From positions 1 to 46,263 of the forward strand of contig MWCA01000044.1 in assembly GCA_002069785.1 (NCBI GenBank): a stretch of DNA of 46,263 nt, given 5' to 3'. Within the stretch, counting starts at the first letter, position 1, and every line of letters starts with the position of its first letter. The position numbers were made by a program, and so were the translations under genes. Of the stretch, positions 18,901 through 26,550 are shown piece by piece. Origin of the DNA: Lentisphaerae bacterium ADurb.Bin242. Its GTDB lineage: Bacteria; Verrucomicrobiota; Lentisphaeria; Victivallales; UBA1829. The notes beneath the pieces are model-generated. The model saw only the letters and a program-made list of their open reading frames with translations, was not told where the DNA came from and made no database searches.

Positions 18901-19428
18901 GGTCGGCCCGCCGTAGTTCAGGTGGAGGCTGAAGGCAAAGACCGCCGCCCCCGCACCCAGCCCGATCCCCAGGAAAGTCGTCGCTTCCGTCACGGCACTC
19001 GCCCACGGGAGCGATTCCCTGCCGACGACTCCGGCCGTGTATCCTTTCAGCGCGGGACGGTACATCGCATACTCGATCCCCATCAGCAGCACGGTCAGCA
19101 GCAGGGGAAACGCATGAAGAGAAGGCAGGAGGGCGATGAAAACAGTTCCGGGAATCAGGAACAGCGCCTCGAACGCCCGGGAAAACGTGATCACGTTGCG
19201 GCAGGAAAAACGGGTCGTCAGGTAATGCACCGGGATGCCCGTGAACAGCATCGGCAGCGTATAGATGGTGAAGACCAGCAGCACATGGTAGGACTGCTTT
19301 TCAAACAGGGGGTTGAAGTGATGAATCAGCAGCGCCGCGTAGGAACAGAAGAACGCGGGATTGAAGGCGCTCAGGAAATTGGTTTTTCCGGCGACGGATA
19401 TGGTATAGGAGTCTTTCGGCTTGTCCAT
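15952..19428 (-). CDS. MFS transporter / PlsC-like acyltransferase / acyl-ACP synthetase fusion (LplT-Aas-like)
   Basis: 1158 residues in three parts. Residues about 1-425 are a 12-helix MFS transporter like LplT, which flips lysophospholipids. Residues about 440-640 are a PlsC-type acyltransferase. Residues about 660-1158 are an AMP-binding acyl-ACP/CoA synthetase with FSSGSTGIPKG, YGCTELSP, GWYITGDIA and the C-terminal GKLDL. In E. coli LplT and Aas together recycle lysophosphatidylethanolamine; here both are one chain. The acyltransferase is altered: the HX4D motif reads N452-R453-ASFV-D458, so the catalytic His is Arg, and the usual FPEGxR region reads FPEADITRNG. This part may be inactive or work differently. 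The ribosome site before 19428 is weak. Confidence 0.85.
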   Translation of the reverse strand: MDKPKDSYTISVAGKTNFLSAFNPAFFCSYAALLIHHFNPLFEKQSYHVLLVFTIYTLPMLFTGIPVHYLTTRFSCRNVITFSRAFEALFLIPGTVFIALLPSLHAFPLLLTVLLMGIEYAMYRPALKGYTAGVVGRESLPWASAVTEATTFLGIGLGAGAAVFAFSLHLNYGGPTWMAGGFSFLLAFFSLVIAMGLNPDLPLRRNLKFKELPREWLNTLRKQPRCRELVLTGIGESYVFAAMILVAAMSVQYIGISFHGMEISKMHLYLIMPSAVIGGGIGCIVGGWFSKGNVEIGLVPPSSLSMTVLALLAGTLPYYSDLYIESGLLAVLLFGFGFFAGITLVPMQAYQEYFVKRELRPAFFAWFYFPFGLGLLAAIALSFLMYYYKIQIFTVTLALAVLTFALAVVTFVLMPQFLLRMLMKLLLATLYRLRIFGKEHIPEEGPALLVANRASFVDIFFISACTTRPIRFMMHEAFFRNRFMKPLYKAAGFLEVPSGKPKRLKRLFEKTRAALAKGDIVCVFPEADITRNGSMSEFKDGMDFMLPDRVDVPIIPVRIGMTWGSIFSCYYGRFKLRWPNELPHPATVTVGKPIPRHTSAYELRIILTELAAETEMVPGPQERPFHSQFAFICKRFPFRKMIREYGPEGSRALPNLSLLTASILLSRYIRKISADDTEYVGMMLPNGIASAMTLTAILMADRCPAVMNYTASRSAHLHAVAGTKLKHIITSRAFLEKLHMEPLPEMIFLEDILPRAASLPRKIFWMTLAVILNTRELMKLVSPAGWQDVNRPAVVIFSSGSTGIPKGVVLSHHNITGDVSSVINSIGWRSSDRILGNLPIFHSFGMNVCLWLPVITGCETVMIPNPLDALTVGRALVERRITVAMATPGFLQTYMRRCPPDVFQSLRLVVTGAEKLRDDIADRFYALTGLAIAEGYGCTELSPIVSINLANSLMELGTEVARRGSIGPPLPGVCAKIVDPSSFQLMPENTDGLLIVKGAIVMRGYLGEPQKTAEVIRDGWYITGDIAHMNRNGFITITGRLSRFTKIAGEMIPHELVEREINNILLPDERVVAVSGGEDAKRGEKLIVFYTDPEIVRPPELVRKLREANIPNLWVPKEENFVRIEKIPQLGSGKLDLSALAEMARSLGRRTELGPSED

Positions 19429-19788
19429 GGAAAAAAGTCATCCGCTCCATCTATATTTCATCAAGAATAAATTTTATCGAAACCACAGCCGGGTAATATA
19501 ACATGAAAGACTTCCGTTTCAACCATGAAACAGAAGAGATTTCCTTCAGGAACAAAGGGAAAAATCAGGTTCTCATTCAATACCCGAAAGAACCGTTCCG
19601 GCTACACATTTTTTCTTCCCGATATTTGAAATCGTCACAATGAAAAGTCGAACGAACTGGATAAAATGACTCCATTTCATCCCTGCCTCGAAATAATGCT
19701 ATAAAAAATAAGTTATATCGATTTGCAATCTTAAGGATAGTAAAAAGTCACATTGAGATCAACGCAATTTTTGAGTTGCGACGTTTCT

Positions 19789-19852
19789 GGTAGGTTCGGC
19801 AGTCCCTGCCGAACTGAGTTAACGCAGTTCGCGACAGAGTCACGAACCTACC
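19789..19852. repeat. 64-bp compound palindrome (REP/BIME- or MITE-like)
   Basis: Outer arms GGTAGGTTCG (19789-19798) and CGAACCTACC (19843-19852) are perfect inverted copies. Inner arms GAACTG (19811-19816) and CAGTTC (19825-19830) flank a central GTTAAC. Each half can also fold alone: GTTCGGCAG-TCC-CTGCCGAAC (19794-19814, nine perfect pairs) and GTTCGcGAC-AGA-GTCaCGAAC (19827-19847, one mismatch). Two hairpins facing each other around a symmetric centre are the layout of BIME-type repeats. Copy number elsewhere is unknown. Confidence 0.65.
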
Positions 19853-19970
19853 TCGGTTTATGTCTGATCGAAGGATTGTCCTAAAGTCATGAAAGTTTCC
19901 ATAAGAAAAAAAATACCTTCGAGCTCAACACAATTGGACTGTTACTAACCTGAAGGCTGTAAATCAGTAA

Positions 19971-20147
19971 TACATACTATGGAAAGAATATAGAGAGGGC
20001 GAATTCAGGATTACAGAAATGTTTTTGAAAACTGCGTTTTGGGAATCTCCGGGCGATGAATGGTCCAATCATGAAAAATTCTTTAAAAAAATAACTTCTG
20101 CCCTTGACAAAAAACAAAAGTACATTATAATTATATTCATGGACTGA
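19971..20147 (+). pseudogene. Possible remnant of an AT-rich coding sequence
   Basis: The frame is open from 19971 to a TGA at 20145-20147. An ATG at 20019 gives 42 residues with a protein-like mix (FWESPGDEW, HEKFFKK, KYIIIIF). There is no ribosome site and a stop lies just upstream at 19968-19970, so if real it is a fragment. It could also be chance in AT-rich DNA. Confidence 0.2.
20104..20131 (+). promoter_or_regulatory. Consensus-like sigma70 promoter in gene-poor DNA
   Basis: Perfect TTGACA (20104-20109), 16 bp, perfect TATAAT (20126-20131). Transcription would start near 20138 and run through the pseudoknot region toward the 67-residue gene at 20755. A stem GTTGGT/ACCAAC lies just after the expected start. 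Whether it drives an RNA, the small gene, or neither cannot be told from sequence. Confidence 0.45.
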
Positions 20148-20377
20148 CTGTTGGTAAAATCAAAATCTCATAGAACCACCAACATTGATATAAAGTGAAA
20201 GGAGAGAGGAATGACATAAGTTCCCTTTGAAGAGAAATTGAAATATTGTTTTTGTCGTTTCATAATTCTTTTATATTAGGAATAAAATGCCATCTACAAT
20301 TTAGCATATTATTCTGAAAAAAATGAATTGAAACGTGGGTTGAAACATGGAATGACTCTTGGTTTGTACATTGAAAA

Positions 20378-20430
20378 AGCTCCCGGCTTATAGAATTTCT
20401 GTAGGTCGGGAGCTACCAGATCCTACAGAA
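20378..20430 (+). other. Possible H-type RNA pseudoknot or two-state hairpin
   Basis: Stem 1: AGCTCCCG (20378-20385) with CGGGAGCT (20407-20414). Stem 2: TTCTGTAGG (20397-20405) with CCTACAGAA (20422-20430). All pairs are perfect and the arms interleave (1-2-1'-2'), the order of an H-type pseudoknot. Stem 1 can also extend to 13 pairs (20378-20390/20402-20414, using G-U), which would compete with stem 2. It lies about 240 bp downstream of the promoter at 20104. Confidence 0.4.
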
Positions 20431-20754
20431 CCGCCAAAACAGGTTCAATACATATTATTGAATCTGTTATAACTATAAACCAGCAATCGTCCACAAGTGG
20501 ACAGAAGGAGAACAACCATGCATGATTATGGTTAAAAAGGAACAAACGGAATTCAAAAATAGCTTGAATCCCGCTTGCCCCAAAATAAGGTAATGGAATA
20601 TAGCGTGATTCGATAAAAATATCAAGCGATGTTTGCTTATTTTTTGGATTTCCGTCTGTTCTGTCGTATGGCGTATTTATGCCACCCGTTGATTGGAAAA
20701 TTCCATATCTTTATGATTATGGAAAGGGAAGAACATCAAAAAAGGAACTCCAAA

Positions 20755-20958
20755 ATGAAGTACTACGTAAATAAAGAGTCCGACAAGCGCGGAGACCATG
20801 AAGTCCATAAAGAGATTTGTTTTTGGCTGCCGGACCCGAATAACAGAATTGCGCTGGGAGAATGCGCCAACGCGCATGAGGCAGTGAGAAAAGCTAAGGA
20901 GTATTATTCCACTGCCGACGGCTGTTATCATTGCTGTCCTGAAGCCCACACTCACTAA
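20755..20958 (+). CDS. Small Cys/His-rich conserved protein of unknown function
   Basis: 67 residues from the ATG at 20755, preceded by AAGGAA at about 10 bp. An upstream ATG in frame is less likely because the extension is unlike the rest. It begins MKYYVNKE, has DHEVHKEICFWLP in the middle and ends DGCYHCCPEAHTH. The pattern 'YYVNK..GDHEVH...C..LP...NR..LG......A...AK.YY...DGC..C' looks to me like a small family found scattered across distant bacteria, which would fit transfer; I cannot name a function. The Cys/His spacing (CYHCCPEAHTH with the upstream HEVH-x3-C) could bind a metal. It follows the AT-rich stretch and ends before a long inverted repeat. Confidence 0.6.
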   Translation: MKYYVNKESDKRGDHEVHKEICFWLPDPNNRIALGECANAHEAVRKAKEYYSTADGCYHCCPEAHTH

Positions 20959-20968
20959 GGAATAACCT

Positions 20969-21024
20969 CCCCGGAAGTTGGATATCTTCCGCCTGTTCGA
21001 TCAAGGAAAGTCCAACTTTCGGGG
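20969..21024. terminator. Long inverted repeat between convergent genes
   Basis: CCCCGGAAGTTGGA (20969-20982) pairs with TCCAACTTTCGGGG (21011-21024), 13 of 14 Watson-Crick and one G-U. It lies between the ends of two convergent genes (20958 and 21048). There is no T-run, so it would be a weak or Rho-assisted bidirectional terminator, or a repeat. Confidence 0.45.
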
Positions 21025-21047
21025 ATGACTCCGACTTTTATATCCAA

Positions 21048-22898
21048 TCAAGCCTTCTTCATGGCGACTTCGATGGAGTTGACCACCTTCGCCTTGGCGC
21101 GGTCGCGGAACTGTTCCAGCGAGTCGCGCATGCCGAGGAAGGCATAATTCACATTCGGTTTCAGGATGAATTCCGGATGCTCCACCGTTCCGACGGCATT
21201 CGTCACGCCGGACGGAATGAAAGTCCCTTTGGCGGTTCTTGCGGAAACGTAGGCGATGCCTTCGCCGGAGAAGCCGGTCGCCTCCACACGCACAGCTTCC
21301 ACTTCCATGTTTTTCGGAAGGAAGAAATTGAACTCGAAAAAGGTTTCCTCCGCCACTTTGAAACAGCCTTCCGCAACCTGGATTTCCCTGCCGTTGGAAC
21401 GGACAAATATTTTAGTGTTTTCCGCTCCGTAACCGTCCGGCAGGGCAAAAAGAACGGTCAGCACCCCTTTGGTTTTCAGGGAGGACTTCACTTCGAGGAG
21501 CGCGTTTTTCCAGGATTCCAGCATCTTCCCGACCGGCTTCGCATCGCTTCTGCGGCGGTGCTGTGCGCAAAACTCCATATATTTCTTTCCGGCGTCCTCC
21601 AATTCCGCAAGGATATCGTCGAACGATTCGCCCGGTTGTCCCTGGAACAGTTTCCAGCAGGCGAACCTGGAACGGGCTTCCAGAATCTTCAAAATGCAGT
21701 CCCCGAGAATGTCCGCCAGGACGATTTCCGCACGGGTGTCCTTCAGTTTTCCGGAATACTGCATGAAAACGGAGGCAGCCGTCTGGAGGGCGGGCAGACG
21801 GGTATTGTCAAGGCCGAAGAAAGGAAAACCCGTAAGGGATTTCAATGAAACCGAGGGCACCCGGTGCGCCATCTCCGCATACAGCGAAACGGCGTTCCGG
21901 AAACAATCGTCCCCGATTCCGAAAAGCTGTTTCACGCCCAGCGCCATGGCGCTGTCGGCGTCGGGGGCGGTGCCGCTCCAGAGCTGCCCGGCGGCCGCCA
22001 TGCTCGGGAAGTACTTATACAGGAGCGAAGTGGATTTTTCCCAGGAAGTGAGGAGGCCTCCCATCGGCTTGTAGTTGTCGCCGTGCGCGGTGGAGGTGGA
22101 AATGTTGCTCCAGCAGAAATCCGCGGGGGCGGTCAGATAATCGAAACCCAGTTTGTCATACGTGGAGAAAATATCATAGAATACGAGATTGCAGAAATGG
22201 CCGAGATAGCCGCGGACATTTTTCTGATACTGCCAGTCGACCATGATGATGTCGCGGGGCATTTCGGGAAGGATGTCCTCGTAATACTCGAACATGTCGT
22301 CCCAGAGCATCATCCGCTTCCCGAGTTTTTTCACGACCTTGTGAATGAATTTGAAGTGATCCAGATAGAGTTTCTGTTCATCGTCAAAAGTCCGTACGGC
22401 GTCCCGGCATTTGGAGCACAAGACAAAGTCCCAGGCCTCGTCTCCGCCGACGTGGAGATACGGCGTTTTCGGGAAGATCGCCGCGACCTCGGAGAGATAG
22501 GATTCGAGGAATCGGCGGGTTTCCGGAAGGGAGGGACAGAACACATGGTCGATTCCGTCGCCGAAACGACCGGGAATGCCTTCCCTGCGTTCGGAATACG
22601 AAGCAAATTTCTGCTGCTCCAGAATCAGTTCGGCATGACCGAGCGTGGCCAGACCGGGGATCACATCGATTCCGCGGACGGCGGCATATTCCACGATTTC
22701 GGCCAGCTCCTCCGCGCTGTAGCCTTCCTTTTTGCCGATGTCGAAGGTTTTGGTGCGGACACGCCATTCCAGGTACAGGAACAGGGTATTGTAATGATTT
22801 TCCGCGATAAAATCAATGAATCCTTTGATGAAGGGAACCGTTTCCATCTGCCGCGCCAGGTCCATCTGGACTGCGCGCATCTTGTAGTTGAGCTTCAT
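21048..22898 (-). CDS. GH20-like beta-N-acetylhexosaminidase
   Basis: 616 residues from the ATG at 22898 (AAGGA site); the frame is open to 23006, but that extension overlaps the upstream gene's end and is basic and low-complexity. The N-terminal 330 residues are a TIM barrel. HVGGDEAW puts D153-E154 at the position of the GH20 catalytic Asp-Glu pair, where Glu is the acid and Asp orients the substrate acetamido group. The PGLATLGHAE segment (81-90) also fits. The C-terminal half is helical then beta and unassigned. There is no signal peptide, so the enzyme should act in the cytoplasm on imported amino-sugar oligosaccharides. It follows the secreted beta-helix gene by 104 bp. Confidence 0.8.
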   Translation of the reverse strand: MKLNYKMRAVQMDLARQMETVPFIKGFIDFIAENHYNTLFLYLEWRVRTKTFDIGKKEGYSAEELAEIVEYAAVRGIDVIPGLATLGHAELILEQQKFASYSERREGIPGRFGDGIDHVFCPSLPETRRFLESYLSEVAAIFPKTPYLHVGGDEAWDFVLCSKCRDAVRTFDDEQKLYLDHFKFIHKVVKKLGKRMMLWDDMFEYYEDILPEMPRDIIMVDWQYQKNVRGYLGHFCNLVFYDIFSTYDKLGFDYLTAPADFCWSNISTSTAHGDNYKPMGGLLTSWEKSTSLLYKYFPSMAAAGQLWSGTAPDADSAMALGVKQLFGIGDDCFRNAVSLYAEMAHRVPSVSLKSLTGFPFFGLDNTRLPALQTAASVFMQYSGKLKDTRAEIVLADILGDCILKILEARSRFACWKLFQGQPGESFDDILAELEDAGKKYMEFCAQHRRRSDAKPVGKMLESWKNALLEVKSSLKTKGVLTVLFALPDGYGAENTKIFVRSNGREIQVAEGCFKVAEETFFEFNFFLPKNMEVEAVRVEATGFSGEGIAYVSARTAKGTFIPSGVTNAVGTVEHPEFILKPNVNYAFLGMRDSLEQFRDRAKAKVVNSIEVAMKKA

Positions 22899-23002
22899 GA
22901 AAAATCCTTGGGTTACAATGGTTGAAGCGGATACAATAATGCGCCGGCGCGGATATTCAAGAGAGGTTTTCCGGATTTTGCGTTTTTTCCGGTAACGGCC
23001 GG

Positions 23003-24787
23003 TCAAAAGCGGAAACGCAGATATTTTTCCGTGTCATGGAACGGGTATTCGAACGGATGAAGTCCCATGAGCTGCCGGGTTTCCGTAAGCCGCGGTTTCC
23101 GGACCCGGAAAACCGCGATCCGTCCGCAGTCCGGACACATCTTTTCAAGAGCCTTGCGGTCCAGGGTGAGCAGGACCTGCCATGTGTTTTTCGTGCGGGA
23201 AGCCGTCGTGCCGAAGACGGGAAAGACCTGCCGGCTTTTCATTCCGTCATATTCCAGCGCGATGAAACGGCCCGCCGGATTCACAACGATCTGAAGGTGC
23301 CTGTTTCCGTCCGCCGGGGCAAGCATCACCTCGAAGACATCGTCGTTCCAGATAGAAAGATAGTCGGCGCCCGGCACAAACGTGTCCGACGCTCCGGCCA
23401 TATCGCGTTCCTGTGCTTTCAGCAGGATATACAGGTTCCGGTCATCCGCGGCAAGAGAAACCGAAGCGGGCTGGAAATCCTCGTAGGAAACCGTCCGCTG
23501 AAAAAGCGGAAGAATCACCGCGCCGGGAAGTTCGACGGATTTGTCTTTCGCGACCGGCTGGATCTTGCCGGGAACCATCACCGGCTCTTTCGGGGGAAGA
23601 AAGGCTTTTGTGAGGGCCGCGTATCTTTCGAACGCGTATTTTTCAGGAAGGGAGCCGGGATTGTCGCCGATGCCGCAATTTTCATTTCCACCCAGATCGA
23701 CGATCAGTTTTTTCGTACAGGCGTCCGCGAGCGCATTGTTCCGGATAACGCAGGCCTTGTTGAAGCCGATGACCATTCCGAAATCCGGAGAATACGGTCC
23801 TTTCCGGTCGTCGTCCAGCCCGAGACAAAGCGTATTTCCGGTGAAGACGACTCCCGTGCAGGAGGTCATCCGGAGGTGGGTGGAGTCCAGCGGATCGCCG
23901 CCGGCCCAGTCCGCCTTGCCGCTGCGGTAGATCACGTTTCCCGTCAGGGTCATGATCCGGCAGTTTTCCATACGGATTCCGGCGTTGCCGGAACGGTCGA
24001 TATAGTTGCCCGTCACGTTGTAATGCGAATGCCCGGAAAGGAGTAGGCCGCCTTTGCGGTTCCATTCGATCCGGTTTCCGGTCATGGTGACGGAGGCCCC
24101 TTCCGCGTCCGCAAAATAGCCGGCTCCGGAGTTCCCCGCCAGCGTGGAATCGGTCAGGAATCCGTCCCAGCCGCGCATGGAGATTCCGTGTCCGCCGTTC
24201 CCCGCGATGGTGGTGAAACGGATGGAAAAGACAAAAATGCGGGAGAAATGACAGCCGTCTCCGCTGAAAGAACGGATCACACAGGAGTCGATCACGGGCG
24301 AGTCGTGCGCCGGACCGTATTCTTCATGATCGAGCAGGATTCCGTGAATCTTGCGCGGCTCGTCCCGGCCCGGTCCGCGCATATCCAGCCCGAACAGCCG
24401 CACGCCCCGGGCTTCGCCGAGGTTGAAGAGGCATTTGGAAGTGTCGTCTTTCCGGAGCACGAGGCGGACGCACGGCTCTTCGGATTTGTAACTGTACCGG
24501 TTGCAGAGCTCTCCGCGGATATTGGAGCCGTGGCGCAGCTTGAGCTCGCCGGTAAGGTACGTCCCGGGCGGGACCGCAACCACGCCTTTCAACTCGGCCG
24601 CCCGGTCGATGGTCTGCTGGAGAGCGGCGGTGTCATCCGTAATTCCATCGCCCTTCGCCCCGAAATCCCTCGGATTCAGGATCCCCGGACCCGCCCCGCC
24701 TCCGCCGGCATCGGCGGAAAACGGCATCAGGAGGCCGGGCAGCCCCAACATCGCGGCACAGACACGGGAAAAACGCACCCTCATCAT
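23003..24787 (-). CDS. Secreted right-handed beta-helix protein (pectate lyase 3-like) with C-terminal CBM9-like domain
   Basis: 594 residues. Residues 1-27 are a signal peptide ending SADA. Then D41-FGAKGDGITDDT-A opens a pectate_lyase_3/GH28-type beta-helix; repeated T-G-N and hydrophobic turns (about 130-360) fit the coil repeats. Residues about 420-594 resemble a CBM9-like domain (SVSLAADDRNLYILLKA, then DDVFEVMLAP and LQIVVNPAG). It probably depolymerises or binds an acidic or complex glycan outside the cytoplasm, handing products to the GH20-like enzyme downstream. A very purine-rich ribosome site (GGGGAGGGGAGC) precedes two ATG codons (24787 and 24784). Confidence 0.8.
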   Translation of the reverse strand: MMRVRFSRVCAAMLGLPGLLMPFSADAGGGGAGPGILNPRDFGAKGDGITDDTAALQQTIDRAAELKGVVAVPPGTYLTGELKLRHGSNIRGELCNRYSYKSEEPCVRLVLRKDDTSKCLFNLGEARGVRLFGLDMRGPGRDEPRKIHGILLDHEEYGPAHDSPVIDSCVIRSFSGDGCHFSRIFVFSIRFTTIAGNGGHGISMRGWDGFLTDSTLAGNSGAGYFADAEGASVTMTGNRIEWNRKGGLLLSGHSHYNVTGNYIDRSGNAGIRMENCRIMTLTGNVIYRSGKADWAGGDPLDSTHLRMTSCTGVVFTGNTLCLGLDDDRKGPYSPDFGMVIGFNKACVIRNNALADACTKKLIVDLGGNENCGIGDNPGSLPEKYAFERYAALTKAFLPPKEPVMVPGKIQPVAKDKSVELPGAVILPLFQRTVSYEDFQPASVSLAADDRNLYILLKAQERDMAGASDTFVPGADYLSIWNDDVFEVMLAPADGNRHLQIVVNPAGRFIALEYDGMKSRQVFPVFGTTASRTKNTWQVLLTLDRKALEKMCPDCGRIAVFRVRKPRLTETRQLMGLHPFEYPFHDTEKYLRFRF

Positions 24788-24870
24788 GATAGCTCCCCTC
24801 CCCGCGAATCCGAAAAGAAACCCGCACGGTTTTTTCAGACCCCGGTTTCATTTTGTTGTCCATTCGGTAG

Positions 24871-24898
24871 AATATACTCCCGCTCCGGCAAAAATCAA
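24871..24898 (-). promoter_or_regulatory. Promoter of the beta-helix/GH20 operon
   Basis: Minus strand TTGATT (24898-24893), 16 bp, TATATT (24876-24871), about 84 bp before the ATG at 24787. Confidence 0.5.
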
Positions 24899-24974
24899 CC
24901 GACCGCCTCCCGTTCCCCGGAAGATGCGAACCGGAAAGAACACCTGTGAAACGGACGCAAACCGCCGCGCAGAC

Positions 24975-25002
24975 TTGCATTCCGGGCTTTGGAATGTATA
25001 GT
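24975..25002 (+). promoter_or_regulatory. Promoter of the MFS transporter gene
   Basis: TTGCAT (24975-24980), 16 bp, TATAGT (24997-25002), about 65 bp before the ATG at 25067. It is back-to-back with the minus-strand promoter at 24871-24898. Confidence 0.45.
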
Positions 25003-25066
25003 AACCGTCTCCTCTTCCGGAAAATCTCCGGCAAACGCATATTCAAAAAAAGGATCGATCCGGCTT

Positions 25067-26383
25067 ATGTTTCGTTACCAGCAAAAAACGGAGTTGACGC
25101 CTTCGCTGGCCCGGCAGGCGGAAAGGGATTCCATTTTTTCCAGCTGCTGCACCAGCATGGGAGACGTGCCGTTCACGGACGCCGCCATTATCATTCTGTA
25201 CGCCAACATGCTCGGCGCCAGCGACACCTTCACCATGATCACGACCTCGCTGGTTCCCCTCGCCATCGGATTTTTCACCATCCCCGCCGCCTGGATCACC
25301 CTCCGCAGCTCCTACCAGCAGACCATCCTCCGGGCAAGCTTCTTCTCCCTCCTGCTGTTCGGCGTCATCGTCTGCGCTCCCTTCTTCAGAAGCGCGGCGG
25401 TTATGGTCCTTCTCCTGGCGCTGGCCGTCTTTTCCGTCTGCCACACGGTCTACCTCTCCGCCTGGTTCCCCATGCTGGACACCTTTCTGACGCAGGAAAG
25501 GCGAAGCATCTATCTCGGGCGGATGCGCTTCTCCTGGCAGTTGTCCTCGGCGCTGCTCCTGGGCGGAATCGGCATGGTGATCGGCAAAAACCCGTCCGTC
25601 GGGATGCTCCAGATGGTCATGCTGTTCAGCATGTGCATCTTCGCCTTCAAGCTCTACTTCATCGCCCGCATCCCGAACTTCAAATCCGAAAGCGGCCGCA
25701 AAGAACTGAGTTTCAAGGAAGGCCTGGACATGGCGCTGGCCAACAAGCCGCTGGCCGGATACTCCGTCTACCTCTTCATCCTGAACCTCGCCGCGTACGG
25801 CACGATCCCCCTGGTGACGCTCTACATGAAAAAAGCGCTTCACGCGCCCGACAACATCATCGTGTTCATCTCCTCCATCACGCTGACGGGAATGCTGGTC
25901 GGCTCCTTCTTCGCCGGCTGGATCATCCGGCGCTACGGCATCAAAAAGACTTTTCTGGCCGTGCATGTGATCTATGCGGTCACCAACCTGGCGCTCTTTT
26001 TCATGAGCAAGGGCATCATGCCGGATTCGCGGCTTTACTTCACGATCGCGGCCATTCTTTTTCTGTACAGCTTCACTTTTGCCTGCGCGAACATCTCCTC
26101 CTCCAGCGAAATGATGGCGCTGGCCAACCCGAACAACAAGGTCATGGCGATGGCGTTCTGCAATTCCTTCTACTACGCCGGTTCGGGACTCTCCCGCTTC
26201 ATGACTTCGCTTATTCTGGGTTCCGGCGCGCTGGCGGCCTCGTGGACCTCCATGGGAATGACGTTCTGTCACTACCAGACGCTCTTTCTGGTATATGCGA
26301 TCTGCGTGGTTTTCGCGGCGTCCCTGCTGGTGGTTGTCCCGGCGATTTTCCCCAAAGGGGAATACATCTACACCATCCACTGA
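25067..26383 (+). CDS. Major facilitator superfamily transporter
   Basis: 438 residues from the ATG at 25067; an in-frame ATG at 24989 would start before the promoter's likely transcript start. About 11-12 hydrophobic helices span the protein (for example IILYANMLG, SLLLFGVIVCAPFF, IIVFISSITLTGMLVGSFFAGWI). RRYGIKKTF after helix 8 resembles the cytoplasmic R-x-G-x-R/K-x loop of MFS carriers. Substrate unknown; divergent neighbours that degrade glycans make a sugar or oligosaccharide plausible. The ribosome site AAAGGA is 13 bp from the ATG, rather far. Confidence 0.8.
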   Translation: MFRYQQKTELTPSLARQAERDSIFSSCCTSMGDVPFTDAAIIILYANMLGASDTFTMITTSLVPLAIGFFTIPAAWITLRSSYQQTILRASFFSLLLFGVIVCAPFFRSAAVMVLLLALAVFSVCHTVYLSAWFPMLDTFLTQERRSIYLGRMRFSWQLSSALLLGGIGMVIGKNPSVGMLQMVMLFSMCIFAFKLYFIARIPNFKSESGRKELSFKEGLDMALANKPLAGYSVYLFILNLAAYGTIPLVTLYMKKALHAPDNIIVFISSITLTGMLVGSFFAGWIIRRYGIKKTFLAVHVIYAVTNLALFFMSKGIMPDSRLYFTIAAILFLYSFTFACANISSSSEMMALANPNNKVMAMAFCNSFYYAGSGLSRFMTSLILGSGALAASWTSMGMTFCHYQTLFLVYAICVVFAASLLVVVPAIFPKGEYIYTIH

Positions 26384-26435
26384 ACCGTTGTCCGGTCCCT
26401 TGGTAAGGGCGGAATTTGCGGATCTGGTGAAATAA

Positions 26436-26457
26436 CCGGAAACGAACCGTTTTCCGG
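26436..26457. terminator. Weak hairpin after the MFS gene
   Basis: CCGGAAA (26436-26442) pairs with TTTCCGG (26451-26457), eight-base loop; no immediate T-run, so terminator activity is uncertain. Confidence 0.3.
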
Positions 26458-26494
26458 GATTCGCCGGAATGTTTTTCTTCCCCTTGTTCTTTTC

Positions 26495-26513
26495 TGTACG
26501 GCATTGTACGGCA
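26495..26513 (+). repeat. Short tandem repeat TGTACGGCA, 10-bp period
   Basis: TGTACGGCA at 26495-26503 and 26505-26513, one helical turn apart, about 90-105 bp upstream of the -35 at 26598. Possible activator or repressor site. Confidence 0.45.
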
Positions 26514-26550
26514 CTCTGAAAAGCCCTGTTTTTGAGGACTTTTTACCCTG

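Larger units (their letters stand above)
19429..20754. other. AT-rich gene-poor stretch with palindromes and decayed-looking ORFs
   Basis: About 1.3 kb between the acyl-ACP-synthetase fusion and the small protein at 20755. Lines here are about one third G+C (19681-19740: 19 of 60), far below the flanking genes. It holds a 64-bp compound palindrome, a consensus-like promoter, a possible pseudoknot, a palindrome TTCAATA/TATTGAA (20444-20462), and two strong ribosome sites followed by almost immediate stops (ATG ACA TAA at 20211; ATG at 20518, five codons). Short open frames at 19503-19643 (46 codons, no ribosome site) and 20522-20593 (23 codons) have no recognisable product. This looks like an acquired, partly eroded segment. 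Confidence 0.6.

Noticed and set aside
16267..19470. Plus-strand 1067-codon open frame antisense to the acyl-ACP-synthetase fusion
   Set aside because: Arg/Gly/His/Asp-rich, no motifs, mirrors a high-GC gene with clear domains on the other strand.
19503..19643. 46-codon open frame in the AT-rich stretch
   Set aside because: No ribosome site and no recognisable family; such frames are expected by chance in AT-rich DNA.
20522..20593. 23-codon frame with EFKNSL, faintly like the start of an AlbA_2-type DNA-binding domain
   Set aside because: Too short, and the similarity is only a few residues.
19429..20754. tRNA, tmRNA, SRP, RNase P or group II intron RNA
   Set aside because: None of their conserved sequences or folds was recognised; only palindromes and the pseudoknot were.
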